A stretch of 44,690 nt of DNA. Source: Mesostigma viride (taxonomy: Eukaryota; Streptophyta; Mesostigmatophyceae; Mesostigmatales; Mesostigmataceae). The DNA is taken from contig RPFO01000859.1 of NCBI GenBank assembly GCA_009746045.1, positions 77,501-122,190 of the forward strand, given 5' to 3'. Below, piece by piece: positions 1 to 9,200 of the stretch. Position numbers and translations under genes: made by a program. The notes below the pieces were generated by a model that was not told the DNA's origin, searched no databases, and was given only the letters and a program-made list of their open reading frames with translations. Position 1 is the first letter of the stretch. Each line of letters begins with the position of its first letter.

Positions 1-560
1 GCGACTCATGCGGTGGAGGATTGGGAGAGCCTCGGCGGGGTCGACAAGCTGGCCATTACCAGGCCAGCGGCCGCGGTTGTGGGACGTGAAGTGCACGCAC
101 AGGGTTAGAAGCGAGGCGTGATTGCCGGAAAACACGTCGTCCATGAAGGCGCCTATGCCTTGGCGCCAGTAGCTGGAGTCGTTGGCGTCAAAGGAGCGCT
201 CTTCCCAGGGCGGCTCAGCAGAGCGACTGCGCTTGGGGTCAGGCGAGGCAGATGGCGAGGCAAGCCCGGGAGGCTGGGCGAGCACCAGTGCACGACTAGT
301 GTCACCGTTGCCATCTGGGCCGGTGGGCGAAGCTGCAGCCGAAGCTGCAGACGTATTATCATTGCCGAGCGCAGCCGCCAGGCTGCGTTGCGTCGAGAGG
401 CGTTTGCTCATCGTATATTGCGTAATGGCTTCGGAAAATTACATCAGCATGTGCGTCGTAGAAAGACGCATCGATTGTGATATTCACGGCTAAATTCGGT
501 GCTCAAACGTGAAAGTTATGAGCTCCGCCGTCAGCCATGGCTACCTCGTGGCTCGTGGCT
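1..560 (-). mobile_element. 5' part of an ORF1-only LINE (copy 1), cut by the window edge
   Basis: An open frame begins at an ATG ending at 411 and runs without a stop to base 1, giving 137 residues that start MSKRLSTQRSLAAAL and continue past the window. The 411-560 stretch matches the 5' leader of the copy ending at 19908 almost base for base, including the motif with two copies of GAGCCAC next to AGCCATGGCT that marks the 5' boundary near 560. The first 65 or so residues (Ala/Pro/Ser-rich, then PKRSRSAEP) match the other copies. After that the protein diverges and keeps only HASLLxLC, so this is a different subfamily. ORF1 proteins of L1-type LINEs bind RNA; that role is inferred from the C-terminal half seen in the copy at 18360-19761. 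Confidence 0.75.
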
Positions 561-562
561 CG

Positions 563-838
563 TTATAAAGCATGGACCATGTAAATAGCCCAGCTTTTTG
601 TGTCAGCCATAGCCCGGGTAATCGCTACCAAAAGGCGTTGGCGCCACCAATACGATGTCCAGGTCCGTGCTGACCAAGGGGCCCGCTGGTCCTCCAGGTC
701 CAGGCGGTCCTCCCGGAGCCGGCAGCACTCCTTAAAGAAGCCGGCGGTCAGGGTCCCCATGGCCCCGAACTCCTCCAAGACAAAGGGCACCACACGGCAC
801 CTGGTGCCCGACGTCCCCATTGGCCGTGAGCTTATAAA
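563..838 (-). pseudogene. Reverse transcriptase C-terminal fragment of an L1-like LINE
   Basis: The minus strand encodes VVPFVLEEFGAMG followed by an amphipathic stretch and WWRQRLLVAITRAMADT. This is the pattern seen just after the RT domain in many algal and fungal L1-type LINEs (a VPF...E.FG..G block, then a helix with W and R/L/A repeats). No catalytic YxDD region is present, so it is a small relic. It abuts the 5' end of the ORF1-only copy on its left and a plus-oriented retroelement 3' end on its right. The family assignment rests on pattern recognition only. Confidence 0.5.
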
Positions 839-920
839 GCACTCCGGTGCTCCGTGACTCCCCAACGGGAGCACGAGTTTTATTAATTAATTAATTAATC
901 AATTAATTAATTAATTAAGT
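838..920 (+). repeat. Retroelement 3' end: two hairpins plus TTAA-type tail
   Basis: The segment has a stem AGCAC/GTGCT closing a TCCG loop (838-851). Next comes GTGCTCC (847-853) pairing with GGAGCAC (868-874), which contains an inner CTCCC-CAAC-GGGAG hairpin (858-871). A run of TTAATTAA repeats follows (about 884-919). The same hairpin and tail recur in the opposite orientation at 20309-20358 and 22790-22854, so this is the conserved 3' terminus of one LINE family. Confidence 0.7.
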
Positions 921-983
921 AGTGCCCATGCGCATGACACGCAAGTACTTACGTACTTATTACTAACACACGACCTCAGTGAT

Positions 984-1193
984 CAAGCAAGCTGTTTCCG
1001 GCCCCGCCGTCTAGGTCATCTAGTCGCTCTACACGTACGCCAGCCATAATTTCAATGCACAAGGCTACACATTTCCATCTCCATTCATATTCATCATCCT
1101 GAACGACTCGAAAACGCGGACACGATAACGGCATGCTAAAGCTACCATGGTCCGGATTCTCCCGATTTCTGGCCTGTGCTGGTTGTCTCCTTG
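984..1193 (+). repeat. Dispersed repeat, copy 1, ending in TTTA repeats
   Basis: About 210 bp that match 26321-26534 in the same orientation with only scattered substitutions and one small indel. Copy 1 ends in a short ATTT/TTTA run (1193-1209), which would fit the 3' tail of a retroposon. No coding capacity is seen. The family is not recognised. Confidence 0.7.
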
Positions 1194-1367
1194 TTATTTA
1201 TTTATTTAAGAACGAATTTGAAGAATGAATTTCAAATTTGAAATAAGAATGAATTCACCAATTCGAGCTGTTTGCAACATACATGCTTCTTCCACCAGCA
1301 TGCAAGGGCATACTGAGCAAACTGAAGCTACAGCCCCGCGCCAGCAAAAGAGGCAATGGCCGCCGCT

Positions 1368-4300
1368 TCAGGCATCTGGCTCCTCTTCCTCCAGCCCCCC
1401 CTGGGGCGCCTCGCTGGGCTCCTGCTCTTCTGCGAACATGAGCTGAAGCGGCGGCAACAGCTCTGGCAGCAGCCACAGGTCGCCCAGGTTGACGGTCATG
1501 AGGTCGAACGCGATGCCGGTGTGTGCGGTGTAGTGCTCGTCCACGACGGGAATCTTCGGGTACCGCTGGCTGAAGTGTGTCAGGATGGTGCGCCACGCGC
1601 CCGCCGCCACGCCTGACTCGATGGCCTCCCTCGTCATGCTGTGCTTCTTAGCCAGCGCCTCCTCCGGCATGTCATTCTCAAATGTGGCCTGTGGGAGGGG
1701 GGCCAAAGGAAGCGATGATCACATTGCGTGAGCACGGTGGTGATGGCGAGGGTAGTAATATAACAAAAGCACCGGGAGGGACCACCTACAAAGGCTTTTG
1801 AAGGATGCCGTAATATGCAGACAACATCAGATCCCGGCACATGGACAAGCCTGGTCCTGGACATGGGATGGTGAGTACCATGGCCTGGGTGGGAACGAGC
1901 TTCTGACACGCAACCTGATACATTACGAAATGACCCTGGTGTGCAGGCGCCCTGCGCCTGTGCCTATGCCTGTATCTGCGTTGCACTACAGTACTTTATA
2001 CTACAGTGACCACGCGTGCTACCGCTACCACATGGGCATGCATGCTTTGTGCATGACCCACGAAATCGCCTCTGTGCTAATGTGTGCGCAATTGTGATAG
2101 GACACTCACGCGCGTGCCCAACTGCGTGCGCATATTTGCGCGGCCCTCCCTCAACCCGCTGCACGTGTGCGCTCGTCACCAGTGCTTTGGGATCCCAGCG
2201 CCCACAAAGATGCTGGCGCCATATGATTTCAGCACGCATCCACCTCGCAGATGGCCAATGATCACCAGAGATGCCAGGGTGCCTGAGAGACAGTGGTACA
2301 CCTGCCATGGGGTGCGTGCTGGCATACACCATACCCCTTGAACAGTATCTTGTACACAAAAGCAGATGTAATATGCACGGCACGGCGCACACACACCCAA
2401 AGTACACACTGCCCATCTCCAGGACAAGTACAACCTTAAGGCACCATGGGATGCATGCCCCACACATGTGCAATAATACGTCCTACTCATGCTATTTATA
2501 GACGCGGCGCCCACCTCGTGGATGAGCACGGTCGCCCCCCGGCTGCGCTCCACAAGCTTGGGACAAGGACGCGTGTCGCCTGACAGCGCAATCTTCCACC
2601 TGCGGTTGCCCACAGCGTCTGCCGCAGGGCTAACAGACAATCCCCCCCGAGGCGAGTGCCCCCCGTGCCCCCTGTGCCCCTCGGCGCCCACCACACCCAG
2701 GCCAGGGTGCAGCGTGGGATCGCCCGCCTGCTGCGCACCCCCCTGGGGCCCACCTGGCAACGCACTCCCCCTCAGCCTGCCCTCCAGCACGAGACCAAAC
2801 GCCTGCGCACAATGGATGACCTCCACACTTTCCAGCCGGTCGATGCCCAGGGATATCAGGGAGGAGGACAGCAGCGCCACGCCCCCTGGCTCGCTCAGGG
2901 GGGGGCGCGGCACCAGCGTGCGCTGCTTGGCCAGCACCGTCGCTGCGTGTCGGTGGCCGCCATCACCCTCGCCCTCGGCGGTCGATGTGGTGGAGGCCGG
3001 TTGCCGCTGCAGAAGTGCGCACGCAAGGGGGTGTTTGAGGGCGAATGCATGCAAGGGCATGTTTGAGGGCGAATGCATGCAAGGGCATGTTTGAGGGTGA
3101 ATGCATGCAAGGGCATGTTTGAGGGCGAATGCACGCAAGGGGATGTTTGAGGGTGAATGCATGCAAGGGGGTGTTTGAGGGCGAATGCATGCAAGGGCAT
3201 GTTTGAGGGCGAATGCATGCAAGGGCATGTTTGAGGGTGAATGCACGCAAGGGGATGTTTGAGGGCGAATGCACGCAAGGGGGTGTTTGAGGGCGAATGC
3301 ATGCAAGGGGGTGTTTGAGGGCGAATGCACGCAAGGGCATGTTTGAGGATGAATGCATGCAAGGGGATGTTTGAGGGTGAATGCACGCAAGGGGATGTTT
3401 GAGGGTGAATGCACGCAAGGGGATGTTTGAGGGTGAATGCACGCAAGGGGATGTTTGAGGGTGAATGCACGCAAGGGGATGTTTGAGGATGAACGGGGAA
3501 ACGAGAGCACACAGTGACCGAGATGAGCACAGAGGGCCGTTGGCCACAACCCTTGCAGGCATGCGCCCAGCAGCAAGGATTGCAGAGAACAGGCGCACAC
3601 AGGAGGGAGGGAAGAGGCGCACAGGCGACGTGAGGTAGAAACAGACAAGTAAGCGAACACCCCAGGCAGCACACACCCCCGGCCGACTAGTCCACACAAC
3701 GTGCAATGGCCAGCCTCGGCTCACCCTGCGTTCACCACAACACAACTTCACCAAACCAATACCTGGCAGAGACACGCACGTGCGCGATGTTTCCTGTACG
3801 CATAAGGAAATACTGCCCGAGTTAGGGATTGAGGTTCAGGGTCTCATGCCTCCTGTAAGCATAAGGAAATACTGCCCGAGTTAGGGATAAAGGTTCAGGG
3901 TCTCATGCCTCCTGTATGCATAAGGAAATACTGCCCGAGTTAGGGATTAAGGTTCAGGGTCTCATGCCTCCTGTACGCATAAGGAAATACTGCCCGAGTT
4001 AGGGATTAAGGTTCAGGGTCTCATGCCTCCTGTACGCATAAGGACATACTGCCCGAGTTAGGGATTAAGCTTCAGGGTCTCATGCCTCCTGTACGCATAA
4101 GGAAATACTGCCCGAGTTAGGGATTAAGGTTCAGGGTCTCATGCCTCCTGTACGCATAAGGACATACTGCCCGAGTTAGGGATTAAGCTTCAGGGTCTCA
4201 TGCCTCCTGTACGCATAAGGAAATACTGCCCGAGTTAGGGATTAAGGTTCAGGGTCTAATGCCAGCATTAAATGCTGGATGGCTCGACCATGACAACTCC

Positions 4301-6184
4301 ACAGCAACTGCTCACTACCACGTGCAACTCACGACACCTGCACAGGCCCAGGCACATGCACAGCAAGGCACCCGTGCAAAGACATTAAGGCACCCTGGGC
4401 CCCACCTGGATGAGCTGAGGCGGCCCCACTTTCTGGTTGGTCGTCTCGGCACTGTCTATAAATAGCATCGCCAGGTCCTCCACGCAACGGAAGGAGTCCA
4501 GCACGCGCCGCAGCGGGCGGGGGCCTATGACGGGGATGAGCGGGCAGTTGGGTCCTAACAGCTGTCGCCGCAACGCCAGCACATGGGGCAGGCCCGCGTG
4601 GTGGTCCGCGTGGATGTGGGAGATCCAGACCAGGCGCAGGCCGCGCAGTACCTCCTGCACGCCCTGCAGGCCATACCTGGGAGGTTTGTTCCCAGGGGCA
4701 TTAAGCATGGATATGCACAGATAGCGGGTACAAATGGATGGCCGTCGCAAACGGAGAAAACGAAACCAGAACTGTTTGTGAGTGTCACGGTGTGAAGGGG
4801 CCTCCTAAGTCACACGCAAGGGTTTGAAGGGCAAACTAGGGGCACAACCGGCCAAGTACGCTAACAATCCGATGAGGATAGTAAACAGTGCAACATGTCC
4901 CCAAGCTTGCGCGCCTCCTCAAGGGCACGCCGACGGATGCCAACGGGGGGCTCCAGGCAACCACCAGAGGAGTCAGGCCTGGCCGCCGGCACAAGCGATG
5001 CCGGCTGCGGCGGCCACGCAAGGTCCAAGTCCACATGCTAGCATAGTAGACATAAATAGAATTTTGGGCACACTTGGATTGCCCAGAATATGCAGCACGC
5101 TCGACCAGCTGTCTTCCTATAAGGGAGAGATGCCAGCAAAAGAGCCCCGCTGGCGTGGTCAGGGAGGACTCACCGCCGCAGCAGCTGGCCGTAGGTGCCC
5201 TCGCCCGCATCGCACAGCATTCCCCCGCGGTCAAACATGTGGATGTACAGCGACGTCACGTTGCGGTACTTGGAGGGGATGGCCGCGCCCGTGCCCAGGA
5301 AGACAAGCTCCAGGGTGTCCCTGGCATTCGGGCACACTGCCAGGGGGTGCGCGCCCCCCGCTGCGCCCAGCTGGCCCACGGCCCCTGCACCATCGACCCT
5401 GGGTGGAGAGCCCACCCCATCGCTCCCCTCTTTGAGGACCGCTGTGTTTGTGCCTCTGTCCATACCGGATCTCCCCGCCACCGCCAGCTGCCCAATGTCA
5501 CGTTCTGCCTGCTCAAGCGGTCCGGCCGCGATCCTTGCTGCCATCGCCCGCAACGCCTCCGCCACCGCCGGCATATCGTCGACCAGCGCCACCTGCACCG
5601 CCGCCACGTCCAGAGGGGGGGGCACCAGGGACCTGTCCAGTCCCTGCGCGGCCAGCGGGCGCAGGTGGAAACGCAGCAGATTCTCCCCCGCCACCGTGCC
5701 GTCCAGCAGCACAGGGGCGGGGGGTGGGGGGGCTGCCTGGGGCAGGTCTTCGGGGAGTGCTGCAGCCTGCACGTGTGGAGTTTTCAACGCCGCCATGCAT
5801 TTGGATGCCAAGACAACGGCCACGGCACGCACAGGCAGACCTCACGGGTGGGTCAGAGGAAGGAGGTAGGGGGGTAACCCCAGGCGAGGCACGCGCCGCT
5901 GGATGAACAAAAAGTACAAGTGCCGCCATTCCCTGCAACGTGAGAGCACGTGGCAAGCGTGGCAACGTGAGAACATCATCAGGGGCCGCAGGAGGGTGGG
6001 TGGCCGCAAGAACATCACAGTCGGCTACCTGTGTTCAATCGCTGCAGGGGAGTGACACCATCCAGTGGGTCGGTCAGTCGGCGGCTTCTGCACCTGCTCA
6101 GATGCCCAAAACGAACTAATGTTGTGCATGAAACTTGTGCGTCCCAACGGGACTGCGAGACTAGCTAACTCATCGGCCGACCCG

Positions 6185-6224
<40 letters not shown>

Positions 6225-9200
6225 TAATAATAATAATATTCATCGGCCGACCCGATATGATACCTCAACTCACATCCCCTTTGGCAGTCTCCTGCGCGCC
6301 GCCCTCCAGCGTGACCGGCGGCGTGTGCAAGGGGAAGACCTGGGGGTGCACCAGGTTGAGCTTCGCCGACAGCCTAGCGCTCGACAGATTGACCGTGCGC
6401 GCGCCAAACGTGCCAGCCAGGGTGGTGATGTGGCGCACGTGCGGGGCAAAACACGCCATCCATGCGCGGTATGCTGGCGACGTCAACACCTCGACCGGGG
6501 CCAGGTGCACGACGCACATCACGCTGTTGCTGTTGGTGGAGGCCGTAGGGTTGGGGTTAGAGGTGGGGGTGGGGGTGCCCCCGTAGGCCTCATTTCCCTG
6601 ACCAGCGCCAGCACTCATTTTTCTATCACCACCGGGTGTCGCCCCAGCGGGCAACCCTGCCAGCTCGTTCAGGTGGGCCGAGGTGGTCAGGGAGGTGACG
6701 TACGCCAGCGAGGGGCAGTCCACGATAAGGACTACAGGCCCTGGTGTGCTTGGCTCCATCACGTCCAGGGGGTGAATCTGGGGGGCGCAGGGGGGTGAGG
6801 GCGCACCGGGGGAGGGGAACGAGGGTGGACAGGACAAGCAGGCGCAGGGAGGAGGGGGGCGGAGAGTTGAATGGAGGCAGAGGGGGGAGCGCAGGTGGCG
6901 GGGAGAAGGGGGAGGGAGAGGGACAACGCGTCGAGGTGAGGGAAGGGGATAAAGCGAGAAAGGCAGGGACGGGCGGGGAAGGAGGATGGAGGCCGACAAA
7001 CCGCAGCCATGTTTGTGTGCAACGTTAGCGAAGGCCATGTGATTCAGAGAGCCATTTTTAGACGCTGCCGTTCAACCCAACCCGTGCGCTATCCCATGGT
7101 CATCACCTGGCGTGCAAGTAGAAGCTGGGAAGGAAACCGCAGGCGACAACAGGCGCAGCCAAGCCACCGCCAGCAGGCACCAGGTTTGGCGGCGTGCAGG
7201 AGGCAAGGCAACAGCTTGGGAACCAGCAGCGAAGTGTCGCGAAGGACGGGAGTCACGGTCACGGGTCACGGTCACGGTCACGGAGGAAGAAAGTGTCCCA
7301 ATGCCACGATAAAAGTCCCCCGACCCAGATAAGGCCAGGGCTGCACACACTTGGAAGGCAGTGCGTGCACCAGGGCTCTGCAATGCAAACACCCACAGGG
7401 GAATGGCCCTCCCGGGTGCAGCATCTCTTGGGTGAAAAAATAAAAAAAACCACTTAACTGCCTCCTTCGCCAAGGTATACTGACTCCTCAAGCAACACAT
7501 CACATGTCGCCATCAAATTTGGTTTCACGGCAGCAGATACCAAGCCAGCCACCCAGTAAGCGGATGCCAGCAGAAGGCGGTATATGTGACCGACAGTGCT
7601 GCCTTAGGAGACACTCTATACCCCAAGTACTGGTCCCCTCTCCTCTCCTTATCTCCCCCCCCCCCCCCAGAGGAACCTAGTCTCTCCCCTCTCCCGCACT
7701 CAGGTTGTCCTTCAACCTCCTGACACCCACACCTGCATGCCCGCCCGCCCGCCCGCCCGCCCGCCCACACGCTCGCCCACGCGCTCGCACGCCCGCCCGC
7801 CCGCCCGCCCACAACTACAACCCCATTTGCCCACCGTGCCACACACGAATACGCATCCATGGCAGGCATCCAGGGTCCCTGCGCCGCGTACCGTGCGCCC
7901 ATCTGGCAGCTGCACCGACTCCCCCCTGCACAGGCGGCCGCGAATGGGCCCCGGCGGGATGTCCAGCTGCTTGGCTTTCTCCGGCAGGAACTTGCCCGGG
8001 ATGTCCCCTAGCCGGCAGATGTACGCAACACTGATCGGGTCGGGCGCGGGCGGCTGAGACGAGGACGAGGCCACACGATCCCTGCTAATGCTGGCGGTGC
8101 CTGCGTTGATGGCGGCACCGCCAGCATCCAGCCTGGGCCGTTTCTGCGCAGGGCTGCGGTCTGCCCCTGAAGCAGCACCGCTGTCTGACGATGACGGCAA
8201 CATGGCGCCATCGGGCCCCCCACCGCCCAGGGTGTCCCTGCTGGCGCCTCCCGCCCCCTCTGGCACAAGCAGCACTGGAGTGATTGACACCAGTTCGTCC
8301 TTGTGCACCGGCTTAAGGGAGGAGGGAAGAGCGGAGGTGGGTGGAGCGCCGGCTCTAGGCGAGCCGCCACCTGGCGAGGCGGCAGCATCAACGGCACCAA
8401 ACTCGTGCACTTTGAGTCCTACACTGTCGACGTTGACAAAGCAGTTGACGGCGTTGATGAAGGTGCGCAGCCGGGGGGGCCCAAACAGGGACATCTGCAA
8501 GGCAGGGCGCGCAGAATCGGGGGCGTGTGAAGAGCCATCACCCGGTTAGGACGCAAATACTCAGCACTGCGTCAGCCAGCGCGGCACTTAACCTGCCAGT
8601 TGTCAGCGTGTGAGCCATCCCTGGCGTACTGGGAAGAGCCACATGGGAAGGTGAAGGGAAGCTTGTCGTTCCAAATTGCTGGGCAGGCCCTTTGTCCAGT
8701 GCATGCAATGACCCACCCTGCCCTCATTGCAAGGTCCCCAAACACAGCTGCATGACAGGAGACACGCACAACCGCGTGCGCTGCCCTCCCCACCCGCACA
8801 CCCGCCACTGCTTGCACACACTAGGGCCGCGCGGAACCAAGTCCTAAACATGAGGTCCGTCACTTGTGCGACCTGCCTCTTCCTTCTTAGCTGGCAACAG
8901 GTACACACCTAAGTCGTGTGCGCGAGCTAGTGGCTGCAAGTTGTGAGCGTGTCGTTTGCATGTCTAATGCTCGTAGGTACAGTCATTACCGCGTTAAGTT
9001 GCCATCGCCGCCTAAAACTTGGCGTCGCAACTTAACGCGGTAACGCAACTTAACCCGTGTACGTAACCTTAACGGCAGAATTAGGCTAGCAGCCCACCCC
9101 CTCCTCCTCTGACGGACTTCTATACAACAATCGACAGCTCTCGTCAAGCCCGATCCAGCTGCAGCATCAAAGTCGCCTCAAGTCCATTTTTCAGGCCAGA

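Noticed and set aside
2176-3775. Long minus-strand frames (up to about 500 codons) full of CMHSPSN/ACIHPQT repeats
   Set aside because: They come from the 28-bp minisatellite, which is open in all three minus frames; only the 3006-2515 part is a real tRNase Z exon.
3018-4257. Regular repeats as a CRISPR array
   Set aside because: Head-to-tail units without unique spacers in a eukaryotic intron.
6741-7038. N-terminal extension of the minus frame before IHPLDV
   Set aside because: Low-complexity Pro/Ser-rich reading of a purine/pyrimidine-biased intron; the CCCCCCAG acceptor at 6778-6780 fits in phase.
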